DNA of 64,000 nt from Cladobotryum mycophilum. Its lineage: Eukaryota > Ascomycota > Sordariomycetes > Hypocreales > Hypocreaceae. The stretch covers positions 4,526,001 through 4,590,000 of the forward strand of contig CM071591.1 of the NCBI GenBank assembly GCA_036429605.1, in the 5' to 3' direction. Position numbers and translations under genes: made by a program. Below are positions 1-12,831 of this stretch, piece by piece; positions within the stretch are counted from its first letter, which is position 1; each line of letters opens with the position of its first letter. The notes under the pieces are model-generated. The model saw only the letters and a program-made list of their open reading frames with translations. It did not search any database and was not told where the DNA came from.

Positions 1-1814
1 GACATTGCGGAACTCTCCGTGACGGACTTTTTGGTTTGGTTTGGTTTGGGCAACAACCGATGAACCGTTGAAAGTAAGTAAGTATGGAATGGATATTCAT
101 GGAAAGGCAGATCAAAGACTCCAGGATGCTTTACTCCGGGTTTCCTCGCAGCTGCCATATCCCCGGGCCCTCTTATCACACAGCCTTATCATCTATAGCC
201 ATGTCATGCCGCTGCTACTGCCGCCAAGCAGCTGGACCTTTAGCCCAAGGGCCAAAGCCGGTTAGAGTTTTTTCATGCTTAACACGAGCAAATAAAGCAT
301 GACATTCCCAAGGTTTATTAAAAATATGGATGCCTGACCTTGACTTGATCCATCACGGCTGATTGGTTCACCTGAGCCTCTGGGCGGTTTGACCTGGGCT
401 AGGCTCCCAAGTCGTGCGGCTGGGGCGGAGCGGGACGGGAAACCCTCTTTGCTTCTAACCCGACCAGTGAGCTGGGAAAATGTCTGTCTGTCTGTCTGTC
501 TGGGTAGTCCTAGATGTCTAGCCCACTAGGTGAGGTAGTTGGCCCCAATCCCGAAACAAAGTCGAGAAACTCATGCCAACCGGTGTTGGAATCGAAGACA
601 TCCCGTTTGCATTTTTTTTCTTTTTCCCTTTTCCCTCGTATCTTCCCCTCCTTAGCCCAAAGGCCCTTCTCTTGAGGCTGCCTCCGAGGGACCGAAAATG
701 TCTCGGTCAACTTGGAAACAAGAATGGCGCGGGGTGGAGTTGGGAACGGATCTAGCGAGGAGCGAAAACGGTGTGGCAAAAGAGAGCAGCAGAAAGGTCT
801 CGAATCGTATGATAACCGTCTTGATGTGCTTTCTTTTTTTTCTCTTTTCTTTTTCTTTTCTTAAACGGCCAAGTCTCAGGGGGGAAAACATGGTGGCATC
901 CAAGTATCTCGGGAAAAAAGAAAGGTTCCATCTGGGTCGCCTCAATGGGGCTTGACAGCCACCAAATGAATTGCCTCGATTGTTTCCATCAGCCTCTTGA
1001 TGACGTCTGCCAATACATACAGTTCATGCATGAAATGAAAAAGAATGAAAAAAAAAACCTCTGTAAGATTAACAACGCATATTTGCCACAATAAACGTCA
1101 AGAGAAAAAAGCTGTAAGACACTCATCGATGCGAACAAGTTCCTAAAAAAACTATTCTAGAACTGATAGCGTAGCATACGAAATGGAGCCCCAGCGGCCG
1201 TTGTCATCAAAACCACACCGAATCCAAACCCGACCAACCCCACCACAGCTCAACGGTAGGAAAAATAACCATACATACATAATAGGTACTACCGGCAATA
1301 TGCACTTCCCTGTTAGACGGGGATAATTCTAGCCCCCATTACCGTCCGAGTTACAATGCATTCTCTTTGGGATGGGTCCATCTCAGGTTTCGCTGGAGCA
1401 AAGACGCTTGGTGACCTTTCGCCAAGTGGGCGCTAAACGCCATGACCTTTTGACTTTTGATCGCCTCTTTGCCAGATCTGGTCTTGGATGGATGCACTTG
1501 TTTCCGTTCCTGGAGACTAGCTGAGGCATCTTGCCCCCCCCCCCCCTCTTCCGAAAAAAGAAAAGAGGCAGGCTTCCATTGACAGCGTCTCATTTGCGGG
1601 ACGGAGAGATACGTATGGACCGCGGTAACGGCATGCTCGCTCATGGCGTTGCGCTGTCACATCTTGGGACCAAAACTTCAGCTTAGACCGCATAGCTTTG
1701 ATGGGAGGACCCACGACGGGAATCATATCCACCCAAAGGACTAAGATGTGAGAGAAGGGGGAAAAAGAAAAGTCCTTGATAGAGAGATGAAGGAGGGAGA
1801 AAAGATTGACTGCT
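1..1814. other. Intergenic, no gene seen
   Basis: No frame gives a protein-like translation. The stretch holds scattered homopolymer and pyrimidine tracts, including a TCTG repeat near 482-501 and a long C run near 1534-1547. It is probably the distal upstream region of the hydrophobin gene. Confidence 0.5.
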
Positions 1815-1980
1815 CATGCAAATATAAATAACCTCGTCCTGCCCATCAAACAAACAACTTCTTCTCCTCATCAACTCACACAACAATCATCATCACTACC
1901 ACTCACAACCAACTTCCAACACTCTTCTCTTCAACTCTTCTTCTCCAACCAACCACCAAAACCCCCAACCAACCTTCAAA
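1815..1980 (+). promoter_or_regulatory. Hydrophobin core promoter and CT/CA-rich leader
   Basis: A TATA-like AATATAAATA lies at 1821-1830, about 150 bp before the hydrophobin ATG. It is followed by a C/A/T-rich, G-poor leader (about 1850-1980) ending in TTCAAA next to the ATG. This layout is common for strongly expressed fungal genes. The transcription start itself is inferred. Confidence 0.55.
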
Positions 1981-2407
1981 ATGCAGTTCTTCGCCGTTGC
2001 CGCTCTCTTCGTTGCTGGTGCCCTCGCCAGCCCCGTCGCTCAGATCGAGGCCCGCACTGATGGCCCCGTCTGCCCTCCCGGCCTCTTCAGCAACCCTCAG
2101 TGCTGTGCCACTGATGTCCTCGGACTCATCTCCCTCGACTGCCACGTCCGTAAGTACATCCAAACATCCAGAGCTTCACTCTTCCGAGCTTCATTTACTA
2201 AACCCTTCAAACAGCCATCAACCCCATCCGCGATGCCCGCAACTTCCGCGAGGTCTGCGCTGCCTCTGGCCAGCAGCCCCGTTGCTGCGTTGCCCCCGTT
2301 GTAAGTCATCAATCCAACCCTTCAACACATCAAGAAGACGATTCTAACAAATTCTTCCTCAGGCTTCTCAGGCTGTTCTCTGCCAGCCTCCCGTTGGTGC
2401 CTACTAA
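1981..2407 (+). CDS. Class II hydrophobin, secreted
   Basis: Small amphipathic surface protein expected to coat aerial hyphae or conidia and to self-assemble at air-water interfaces. Three exons (1981-2149, 2215-2300, 2363-2407) with GTAAGT donors give 99 residues. Residues 1-16 form a signal peptide ending AGALA, followed by a short pro-region (SPVAQIEAR). All eight cysteines fit the class II spacing C-X9-CC-X11-C-X16-C-X8-CC-X10-C. The intron phases agree with the cysteine pattern, since exon 1 ends one base into the proline codon after CHV. The product has the length of typical HFB-like proteins. A TATA-like box about 150 bp upstream suggests strong, regulated transcription. The class is certain; the paralogue name cannot be given from sequence alone. 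Confidence 0.95.
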
Positions 2408-3784
2408 GCGTCTCCTTCCACACGGGACCATGACGACGACCGCAAATATGCTTATGGCTTTTTCAACATCAAAATGAGAAACGTCAATGACTTCAGGGGC
2501 TTCATGAAGTTTTAATGATATGATGGCCAGGGGACCATGAGAAAAGAGAGTAGTCTTATCTTCTTCTTCTTTGTACTACCATTATTATTACCTATCTTAT
2601 AGAAAATTCATTTTTATTATACATCATACAAAATTGCTTCGTTGCCTACATGTGAATTCCAACTCGCATTTCTTGTTCCAATTATCAGTCTCCGCTTGGT
2701 CATTGCCTTGTCTTGTCTTGACATGACGATCGCATGCCATCTTCAGAGTCATTTCTAATGATACCTACCTAGGTAGGTAGCTTGGCATGTTGTTGATCCG
2801 GAAAGACATACCGATCAGCCCCACCAATCGGCACCACCCATCCAATCGAAACAGGATCTAGAGAAAATATCTGAATCAAAGTCTTGTGCAGGCAAACCCA
2901 ACCAACATCAAGACACGTTCAAGGAATGTCGGCTTCATCCCGACAGATAAATTCGCACCTCTTTCTAGCAATCCATTTCCACAGCCCGGCGTCTCCTCTT
3001 TGCTTCGCTTCGAAAAGGGGAAAGAACCACGCACCCATCAGTCCCCTTACTATAATATCAAAACAACTTTCCCGCCATCACATCACATTTCACAGAACCA
3101 AAGAATAAGAGAAACAGGGAGATGTTGATACGTCAAGCTTTATTAAAAACCCTCATTTTACCTAAAGTACACTCACGTGCAAAACGCCAAACAAGTTTGT
3201 TGAAATCCTTGGCCGGTTCCATCCATCACCATTTCCCACATGAATCATGACAAAAAAAGAAAAGAAAAGAAAGAAAGAAAACCCCCATTCTAGCCTTCAC
3301 AAAACAACTCGCTTTCGTTGAGAAACTATTGAGAACGAAAATAAAAACAAGAAAATGAAAAAGAGGGCGAGAGGGATTCAAAAAAAAAACCACTTGTAAA
3401 AAAGCAACAACTACAATATTTCCCTCCTGTTTAAGCCAAACTCTCGCCCTTAAATGCTCACTTCCTTTTGCCTCTCCGCTAGTAACCTTCGTCGGTGCAT
3501 CGCTTTGTGCTATGCAAATATCCGCACGGATGCAGAAAAGTGCATTGCACCAAGTATGATAGGGAGAGCATCAGAACCTTTCGACATGCAGCAAAACGAG
3601 CAAGAAAAAAGCCACCATAGTGTACATTCATTTCGAAACCTCTTTTCGCCAGTACGCCGTAATCCCTCCCCCTCCATTCGAAACAAAAAGCATGAATCCC
3701 TTGTATCCTAAAACACGCACACAAATCGTAAATAACAACACAAAACAGAAGACAAAAAAAGTACATGTGAATTATATACCACCT
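2408..3784. other. Convergent 3' intergenic region
   Basis: Region between the hydrophobin (+) and the SET-domain gene (-). It should contain both 3' UTRs. It holds A-rich tracts near 3250-3400 and an 18-bp palindrome at 2762-2779. No credible coding frame was seen. Confidence 0.5.
2762..2779. repeat. 18-bp perfect palindrome TACCTACCT/AGGTAGGTA
   Basis: The two nine-base halves at 2762-2770 and 2771-2779 are exact reverse complements. It lies about 350 bp beyond the hydrophobin stop. It could be a small cruciform or a protein site. Similar CCTAGG-centred palindromes occur elsewhere in the window (near 50240), so it may only be a common intergenic word. Confidence 0.6.
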
Positions 3785-6259
3785 CTAGTCCGCTGCAAGC
3801 AACTGAGATGTCGTTCTCTTGCCCGCGGCCGTCTTCTTCTTCATGGGCGCCACTTTCTTGGGAGAGCTCTTCTTCGCAGCCTTGACTAGTTCCTCTCTGC
3901 GGGCAAGCATGCTCGGCAACGTGGTCTGCTTTGTTCGTGCTGCTGCCGTTGAGCCATATGTCTTTACAACCCGCTTCGTTGATGATGTCGTTGTCGTCTT
4001 CTTCTTCTTGGAGATTGAGCTCGCAGTCACACGAACTGCAGCCGTTACTTTCGTCAAACTCGTCGTCTTCTTGTTCGTTGTCATGGCCGATACGCCCTTT
4101 CTGATGGCCGTTGCGGCACCTTTGGCTGCCTTTAGGCTGGCGTTGGAGAGAGACTTCGTCACGCTCTTGGCTGGCTGCACCTTGCGCTTCTTCGCATCGC
4201 CTCTAGTTTCCTCGTTTCCAACCAGCTCCTTGAGCTTGCGCTTTCCAGCCTTGACAGTGGCCTTGACGGCATTCTTCAAGTCATTCTTGTCCGCTTTGGG
4301 CGGCTTGACTTCTCGAGGCCTTGGTCCCAAGACACCGCGGCAGTTGGGTTGACCGCAGAGACACTTTTGCACGTTCTTGGCTGAGAAGGGATCAAAGTTG
4401 TAGTCGTACGTCAATTCATCCCCAGTCATGATTGGCTTGTCGCCAGCAAAGAGAGCCATTCTCGGTTGACCCGAGACAATCCATTTGATCATTCGACAGT
4501 TGGGATTGCAGCTGTGATTGACAAACCGAGCGACGCTGCCCGTAGTAGCATCAATGATCATGTTTTGGTCAAAACTCATTAGGTAATAGCACTATGAATC
4601 CAGTTAGTCACAGTCCAGTTGAATGATGAAGCCTGGCCCAGAAAAAAATCATGCAACTCACCTCATTGTTCTTGTAGATTTCATTCATGCGGCGCTCACA
4701 CTCCTCCTCGGTGATAATCTCGCCGGTATATTCGGTAATAATTTGGTGAGGCTCGAAACATCGGTTACTGCGGACGCCGTATCCACGGTCCGATGTCTTG
4801 ATGACCTCAACACCAACACGGTATTTGCCGCCCTTGCCTCGGCGAGTCATCAAATCAGCAAATGCGCGGTTCGTGCAGTGCTCCTTGCCAATGTTGCAGT
4901 TTGTCTCGTCGCATTCGTACAACATGATGCGATTCTGGCAGCTCTCGGCACATCCATCCTCGGGTAAGCAGACGCATTTCGACTGATAGTCATCCATGTG
5001 CGGCATCTTCCTCCAGATATCCTTGGATTCGCCAATAAAACGGTCTACATTATTTGTTAGCGGCTGCTTACGGACTTCAACAAGAGGGCACAAGGTCTAG
5101 CCATACTCTTTGTCATCTTCTTCCACTCGTCAGGCTTGGGTTGGCCGGGAGGTAACGGGTTACAGATATTGTACGGCAGCTTAAAGTCGCGACCAGTGAG
5201 CAGCAAGCGGAGGCCAGTAAAGATGGGGGACGGCATGATCTTGTTGACCCTGCCACTGGGCTGCAGCTCAGGAAACTGCGCAAGAGCCTTCTTTTCTACT
5301 GTTGAAAGGCAACGGGTTACGTCTTTTGGGTATTCCTGTCCAGAATACAAGCCCCTTGTCAAGTACTTCTTAAACTTGCGTTTCCTAGGTGGCGGGATAA
5401 TGGGCTCAGGCTCCTCCTCCTTCTTGATCTCAACTTCGGGAGATTCGGCCTTGATCCTTTTGCGCGCAGGTGGCTCCGTGGCCTGGGTGGGGTTGATGTA
5501 TTTGCCGTTGGACCACACGGTGTGAACCACGGGTATGTCGTCAATGTGAGCGAATTCCTTGGTGTCTTGGAGGCGCCTCAACTCGCGGGTCATTCTGGGA
5601 CCGGTATTATCGACCGACTTGCGATTGCGCTTGCTCATTGCGGAGAGTTTGGCGGGCAAAGAGGAAACGGGGGCGGTGGTTGCGCTTGTTGCGCTTGGAC
5701 CGGCAAGACGCGACGAAGAGCGCAGATTGCGAGGAGATGATCGCGCCTGGCGACGGCTGCGTGGTGTGTTTGGTCGTGCGGGGGAGCATTGGAGATCTAA
5801 CGCGTCAATGGTTTCAGTCTTTGCGACACCGTCGATGCTGGAGTTGTTGTTGTTGTTGCTGCTGTTGTTGTTGGCCTGGGCGCCACCTGCGCCAAGTTCG
5901 ATACTATCGACCATGCCATCGCCAGAGATTGTGCGCCGCCTTCGATTGGAGACAATGTCACCTTTGGAACGACGCCTACCATGGGCACTCGTACCGCTCA
6001 GCTTGGAGAGATTGTAAATGGGCGAGGATGCACGTGCCCGTCTCGCACGGCGCGGGGATGGCACGTCGTCGGCGGTGACGATGGGAGCGGCGGAAGGGGC
6101 GACATGTTCGACGACGCTTATGACTTCGTGTTTGGAGGCATCGGAATGCAGGCTGGCGCTGTCTGCGACTGTGGTGGGCGGTGTTGAGCTGGATGACGCG
6201 ATATTGGAGGAGTCGTCTGTCGCGGGTGCCGAGAAGCTGCTCTCTGCAAATAGCGACAT
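3785..6259 (-). CDS. ash1: ASH1-type histone H3 lysine methyltransferase (AWS-SET-post-SET)
   Basis: Nuclear SAM-dependent histone methyltransferase; fungal ASH1 proteins methylate H3K36. Exons on the minus strand are 6259-5107, 5044-4662 and 4591-3785 (introns of 62 and 70 bp with CTAAC branch sites), giving 780 residues. Residues 1-380 are a low-complexity, basic, probably disordered N-terminus. A Cys-rich AWS domain spans about 405-455 (CVCLPEDGC, CNIGKEHC) and SET about 456-580. Both SET signature motifs are present: RFVNHSC at 534-540 and ELTYDYNF at 571-578. The post-SET CXCX4C (CLCGQPNC) lies at 589-596. The last about 175 residues are rich in Lys, Ala, Thr and Ser. The AWS pattern fits ASH1 or SET2; I prefer ASH1 because no WW or SRI domain is visible. 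No PHD, BAH or bromodomain is seen, unlike animal ASH1L. Confidence 0.9.
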
Positions 6260-9200
6260 TGCAGCGGAGGCAATGAATGCGATATCTTTAGCGATATCTT
6301 TAGCGTAATGGGCTAAAGGATCTGGTTTAAGCGCATGGAAAAAAGAAGAAGAAGAAAAGAAAAAAGGGTTTGTATGGGCAAGATTGTGAGTGAGGAGAGA
6401 AAAGAGAAAGTGAAAGTGAAAGCGAAGGAAAGGAGGAGAGGAGAGAGGTAGAGTTTTGCTCTGGTGTCTTTTTGGTGTTGGTGTTGGCGTTGGCGCTGGT
6501 GTTGGTGTTGTTGGTGGTGGTAGTGGTGGTAGTGGTGGTGGTCAAGGCAATCAGTCACCCTCAATCAATCCAAATCCATTCAACCTATTAATTAGACGGA
6601 TGGGATGGGCTGGGCTGGATGGATGGATGGACGGATACCTAGTTGGATCATAGGAAAGAGAAAAAACGCGGGCGCGCGCGTTCAAGTGGCCACCACCAAC
6701 ATGCATACACCACAGGTAGCAGCAGTAGGCACCTCAGGTGTTATATAGTTACAGGGGCGGCGGGGAAAGTATGTATTGAATGTAGACAAGCCTTACCCAT
6801 ATAAGAAGATGGCGTGCGGGTAGTGGATTAGAATAATAATGCCAGACCCTTAGTAGGAGGTAGTAGTGGTGGTGGTAGTGGTAGTTGGAAGCAACTTAAA
6901 CTCGCTCAACTCAACTCATCCAACTCGCGCCAACAACGGGGGAGAGTGAGAACGAGAGAGGAAGAGAGAGAGAGAGAAAGAGAAGCCACGGGAAGGATGA
7001 GGACGAGGACGACAAAGGCGACGATAAAGGCAAAGAAGAAGAAGAAGAAGCAGTGAAGCAATGCGCAAAGAGTGAGTGAATAGAAGAGTGTCGATAATGA
7101 TAATGATGATGATGATGATGTGATAAGGAAAATAAAAGAGTCGAGTCGTGCAAAAGTCGAATAAAAATATATGGCGCGTTTTTTCTCCCTTCCTTTCTAC
7201 AAATATTACCTTCAACTGCCTGCCTGCTTGTTTTTGTTATGAGCTGGCGCTGGCGCTGAAGAGCTGAAGTAAAAGTGAACTGAACGAGCGAGTGAAAGTG
7301 AGTGAGAGCGGACGTGGCGTGGCGTGCGTGCGTGCGTGCGTGCCTGTGTGGGTTGGGCGTGTGCGTGTGCGTGGGCGTGCGGATGCAGGTTTGGTGAGAG
7401 TGAGATGCAGAAAGGAAGAGAGAGAGAGAGGAAAGAGAAGAGAAGAAGAAGAAGAAGTGAGAGGTCCGAGTGCGTCTGAGGTGAGAGGGACATGGCCGAG
7501 CTAATAAGAGGCTGGCCTTGCCGAACGTAAACGACAACCACTCATTCACTCACTCTCTCTCTCTCTCACACTACACGCAACAGCATTGGTCCAATAACTT
7601 GGCCTTGTCGTGAACATCATGTAGGCCAGTGTATTTATTTCGCTTGTTTATTTCACCTTGACCGTTGCCGTATCTGACATGTCGTGATCCTTCTCGATCC
7701 ATCCCATCCCATCCCATCATGATCCAACTTGCTCTGTCAGGGATTCCTTGGCTGTTATTCGATAGGCATGGCACCTTGTCACTCACTTCACTCGACTTGT
7801 TCAGGCATTATCACCCAGTTGCATGCAACTAAATTGACAGAAAAATCATCGTCGTGGCATCATATTCTCATCTTCATCATCCAACAGTGAACACGGGGCG
7901 TGTTGGTTGCAGAATGCGCTCGTGTATTCCTCTTGCCACCCCTCGGAAATCCCCTTCTCGTCACGAGGCAAAAGCTGGACCCTTGCTGACAGTGCAATGT
8001 CAACCTCATGAAAGCAACAATGTGTTAGGCATTTCGTCTACAAACAAGACCTGCATTATATCACCGTCCGCTTTTTACAACCTAGGCCAATATCATATAA
8101 TAGTATCCCACGTATAAGTAGAACGTTCAGAATTCTATACTCATTATAATCATACCGCTCCTGCACATTACATCCCCATCGTGGACAATCCAAGCATAAT
8201 CATAGTCGAGTCTGCGTACCTGTCGTGTTGAAAATGAGCGATATTATGCCTAGTTATCATCAGAAGATGGCCTTGATGTTGACTGTGGTGTTTACCCTCT
8301 CCTCCACAGAGAAAAGATCACCACAAGAAACACATTTACCCGGCGACACACAAACAACAATAATAGGTACTCGGCCATATGCATTGTTAGAAATGCAAAT
8401 TGACAAATACAATCTATAAAATAAGATGGGCCTGAAAAAAACCCACATTAAATAATACTCTCCAACATCAGATCACGGGTAATGCAGGAAGCTCCATCCT
8501 CAAATGATCGTGGTTCTCTATCGTGTTTTGGTTTTGCGATATTCAGGTCGGCACTGATTCGGTGAACCCGACGGTGTTCTCACATGACCCGTAAAATTAT
8601 CACTTGCAGCTCATAATCCATGCAAAGTCGGCTATATGTCGACGCTCCTCATTCGGTGTGGCCGGACGAGTGGCAATTCAAATATGAAGGCCATCCCTTA
8701 TGCAAGGGGAGACATCAAGTCACCGTGTCGCCAGGATGTCTTGCTGGAGGAAATATGACACATGCTACATCTTGGATTGAGGACTGCTTGATCTTGCCAT
8801 TAGCTACGTTACATCCTGATCAAGCGATACCTCGTGCCTGGGCCCTTCTTTGTGGCTGACAGTTGGCGATGATACGCATCGTCACTTCCGTCACTTCGCT
8901 GCATCATTTCAGCTCCTCACACCTACTACCAAACGAATGAAAACACCAAGTCACAGAAACTCCAAGGACACCAGCTAGTCTACACGATCAAAAGTAAAAA
9001 ATGGGTGGACCAATACCCTGTAAATTCCTCTACATTTGATTCTCTCCATCAACTTACGCTCGCAATCAAGTGGTAGCCATATAAAGCAGCCGGGAGCCAA
9101 GTCTGTCTGGATGGAAAATCCAACATTGTCGAATGACCAAGGTTTCGGTGTGCAGTTGCCTGCCACGTCTGCTCGAGGTACGCGCGGATCACCTGTACGT

Positions 9201-9860
9201 ATCAATAGTTTGTGCGGCTTCGTCTTAACCTGGAAACAAATGCAAGCGTAATAATCAGCTCAACGAGATTGCAAACGCATGGTGGGATCTGAAAGATAGC
9301 CTCAAAACAGTACGTGTATAGTAAACCATGGCATTGCTAATCGCTGCTTTCTCGCTGCTCTAACCTATCAAGTCGTTCTCGTCAATCAACAAACGGGCCC
9401 TGAGCTCTCTACCCTGAGTCACCTGCCTCGGAATCCGCCTCCGGTTCACCACCACGAATATGATAATGTAGAAGTACCTAGTTCCTAGAGCTGATAGAAT
9501 TTTGACTCGAGCGACCTCGCCTTACTTACACAATTGGGAGGATAAAAGAGGCTATAGCATCCCCTCTACGGCCAGTACAAAGTAAACAATGGCTTCAAGG
9601 AGATTATACAAGTGCAAGGGTAATCAACAAAGACACGGTAGACAGATGCCAGAATTACTCGGTGTATTGACTAAAATAACTATGCGAGGTTTTTGCAGCG
9701 CCTCAGGCGTCGTACAAAATCGTGTGGGGTATTACAGTTATGGTACTAATTAAACGCATTAAACGGACTCTAATACTCATGTAATAACATGAGGGTTGTC
9801 TCTCCGACATGTGAAGATACACACAGTACTCCTCCATCGCTCATCACAGATGCTCTATTT
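6260..9860. other. Intergenic, low-complexity then unique sequence
   Basis: The part next to the ash1 start (6300-7560) is a purine-rich tract on the plus strand, i.e. a pyrimidine-rich leader for the minus-strand gene. It contains GTTGGT, GAAGAA, GATGAT and GA repeats. From 7570 to 9860 the sequence is unremarkable with stops in all frames. The last part should be the 3' flank of the Sfh5 gene. No gene can be supported. Confidence 0.5.
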
Positions 9861-11088
9861 TCATGCAGTCTTGTCCAGTAGGGCAGTTTCAGCGGCAGAC
9901 TCGGGCGCCTTACCGGCGGCCCCAGACTCCTTGGCTGCAGCTTCGTCGGCCGCGGTTACCTCGGAACCAATCTTGACATCGTCTAGTGTAGGTAGCTCAA
10001 TAGTTTGTCTGATATCATGCTCTGTAGAAGCAGAGGCGTCTTCCTTGGTGCGTATCGCAAGAGTTGCCTCGCCCCCGTCTTCCGCAGCGGCATCGTCCTG
10101 ATTGGCTGCATCATCGCCAGCAGAACCCTCCGTCTTGGGCTCCTCGACGTGCTCAGTGAGAGTCACCGTCATGCCCTCCTTGACGCTAGGGCCTTGGCCT
10201 CCGTACTCGCTGGGCAGGGAAGAGGAGATGTCCTTGAGCTCGGTTGAGAGAGTGGTGCCAGACGTCATGGGGTGGAATTTCTTGAGCGTAGCGGGCGCAA
10301 GGAAGAACTTCATAGCTCCAAACATCCAGCCCATAATGGCGGGAACATTAACAAAGTACTTGTGAGCCAGCAACTCGGGATAGGCCATGGAGAAAGTCTG
10401 GATGGTCTCCTTGCTGGCAGCCTTGACGTCCGAGTCCATGCGGAAGAAGCTGACGGATTGGTAGTCATGAACTTGTAGCATCTGATACTGATCGACGCCA
10501 TTTTCTGGGATGAGTTCTGTGACATCGTTCAAGCGAAGCTGCTGAACACTGAGTTCCATGAGAGCGGCGCGCCATTTGATGAACCTGTAATGTAGTTAGC
10601 AAGGATGTATAGCAACGACGAAGAGATGGAACTCACTCGGTGACATCGCCAAAGGTGGCCTTCTTGTTCTTGACAGAACCGTAGATGTTCCAGGTAATGA
10701 CAGTCTCTTTGCCGGCTTCGTTGGTGTGGATGGTGACGAAACCAAGACCATCAAATTTGCTCCGGTCAAAAGCCTCGTGTACAAGAGACACGGGGTCCGT
10801 TGTCCTTCGCCACTCCAGTGCAGAGACGAGCTGCTTTTCGGCGGCGGCGGCGTCGTTGGAATTGGCCCTCAGGAACTTTTGGAGAATGACTTGGGTTGGG
10901 ATATGACCGGCGTCGGTCGAGAGTTCAACTCCCCACATCTCGTCATGATCGGCTTGCTTGATGATATCGTCCAAGCGGTCGGTGAGCTTAGACAGAGGCG
11001 TCTGAGGTGTCTCTGGCGCATTGGGTGCCTCAGAGGGGAGCTCGACGGTGGGCTCAGGGGCAGTGGCGGGGGCGTTTTCTGTAGACAT
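9861..11088 (-). CDS. sfh5: Sec14-like phosphatidylinositol transfer protein, Sfh5 type
   Basis: CRAL-TRIO lipid-binding protein expected at ER, plasma membrane and cytosol, where Sfh5 proteins act in phosphoinositide handling. Exons 11088-10637 and 10584-9861 flank a 52-bp intron with GTGAGT donor and GCTAAC branch; the product is 391 residues. After an acidic, Pro-rich N-terminus (1-30), residues about 35-100 match a CRAL-TRIO N domain (ILQKFLRANSNDAAAAEKQL, EWRR). Residues about 110-300 form the CRAL-TRIO fold (DGLGFVTIHTNEAGKET, then YQMLQVHDYQSVSFFR and FVNVPAIMGWMFGAMKFFL). The C-terminus from about 310 is acidic and Ala-rich. The start at 11088 was chosen over an in-frame ATG 69 bp upstream because MSTENA begins the family-like region. 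The spacing around the YGSV segment fits Sfh5 better than Sec14 itself. Confidence 0.88.
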
Positions 11089-12831
11089 GATGGAAGGATG
11101 ATTTGAGAAGGTGGAAATATGTGAAGATGGATTAAATGACAGCGTGTGCTGAAGCAAAGACTCTCAGTGTAAATTTATGAGAGAGAGAGAGAGAGAGAGA
11201 GGAGAGAAAGAATGAGAGAGAGAATGAGGCTCCGTTATTTTATTGGGAAGCCTTTGCGACGACTTGCAGTCACAATCGAGACAAGGAGAGGAGGTGCAAC
11301 GGTGAATCTTGAGACAGTGAGAGTGAGTGAGTGTGAGGAGGGGGAATATAAGGAAATTCCGAATCCGAAAGTAACCAAAGAATTGTAAAGGTGCAAGACA
11401 AGTCGTGTACCCAAAAAAAAGAAGCAGAGTCAAGTTTATAGAGAAGAAGGAACCTCTAATTCTTGTTTTTTTTATACGAGCATTGAATGTCAACACACCC
11501 TTTTTTTTTCCCTTTCTTTCTTTTCTTCTTCCTGATTGTTTAGATGAACGAAGCTCACCGGCTTGAGAGGGGGCGGGTCCAGCATAGCAACGACGACGTG
11601 TCTCAGAGGTTGGCAGCACACAGTACGGAGACGCCTTGGCACACTGACTACAGAGTACCTAATCACCTGGGCACCTAAATTCCGAGTTAACCCGGGGGCT
11701 ACAGCCATACACAGGCATCCACAGGCGAACAGGAAGCAGCCACAGCGACAAGCATCAAGCCGTTGGCGCCCTGCAAGTGCCCTGTAATTGCCTGCCCTCC
11801 AACAGGTATCTGCAAGGGACCGCCTCGACTTCCTCCTCTTCACCGCACCCCCGTCCATGCAATGCAATCCCTTTTTCTGTATCGTACAGTATTCATTCAC
11901 TCCTGTACGGTATGAACAAATCTTCATCTACATCTAGATTTTATGAATTGCCTCCCATCATTTATTTCACTGAATAAGGAATCTTTTGAGCAAAGCACAT
12001 GTTTCAAATTCATACCTATCTATGCATTGCATGGATCTCATCCTCATGGTATGGCTACCCTATCAACGACGGCGACGATGACTGCTTGCTGTTACTACCG
12101 TTACTACTGTTACTGTAGCAGCACTTCATTCATCCATTGAATACTACCACCAAGAAACCTATTAAAGCAAGGGGAGAAGGGGAGGGGGAGGGGGGCAGCT
12201 ATCTAACCGACCTGCATGCAACTCGCCGTTATGGCCATCTCCAAACAAGCAACCCAAGTCCCCTTCTCAATCCATCCCAGACTCGACTTGACTCCTTTTT
12301 TTTTTGGTTCTTCTCCTTCATCAAAAAGAACACCTCTTGTCACCCAAAACTTAGCAAGCCGAGCATCGTGTTTTTTGGGGCAAAAAACCCAACTTGCCCC
12401 CCCCTGATCCAAGAGCAAAAACAAAGCCGCACACCATTTCCCAACCCCTTGATTTCTTTGTGCATTTGTCCACTCCGTACCCGCGGTTAACTGCGTTATA
12501 CTCTGCGCCAGCCCAGCCCAAATTCAACGCAACATCTTTGCTCAAGTTGGTACTCCGTGTCGAAACCAGAATAAAACAAAAAAGGGAAAAAAAGGGAAGA
12601 AGAAAAAAGAAAAAGAAAACAAACACCAGACGCATATACCACGTTTCCCCTTAGCAAGTGCATTAATCTCCTTGGGGGTTTCTCGAGCCCCAAGTTTCAA
12701 AAGCCTAGAAAACCGTCCATAAGAAAAGAACAAACAACGCAAGTTGGGGAATGAATTATTTTTGTTTTTCGCCGCCAGTGTCTTCCATCCTAGGAGGGGG
12801 AAAAAGAAAAGAAAAGAAAAGGGTGATGAGT
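11089..12831. other. Intergenic, Sfh5 leader and RRM-gene 3' flank
   Basis: A GA repeat occupies about 11179-11225, a CT-rich leader for the minus-strand Sfh5 gene. Further on there are A/T homopolymers (11410-11530, 12295-12305, 12560-12620) and no sustained coding frame. Confidence 0.5.

Noticed and set aside
3819..4352. 177-codon plus-strand open frame
   Set aside because: It is antisense to the Lys-rich tail of the SET-domain gene and reads as hydrophobic shadow sequence.
6911..7549. 212-codon minus-strand open frame
   Set aside because: Translation is Ser/Leu/His simple sequence from GA/GT repeats in the ash1 upstream region.
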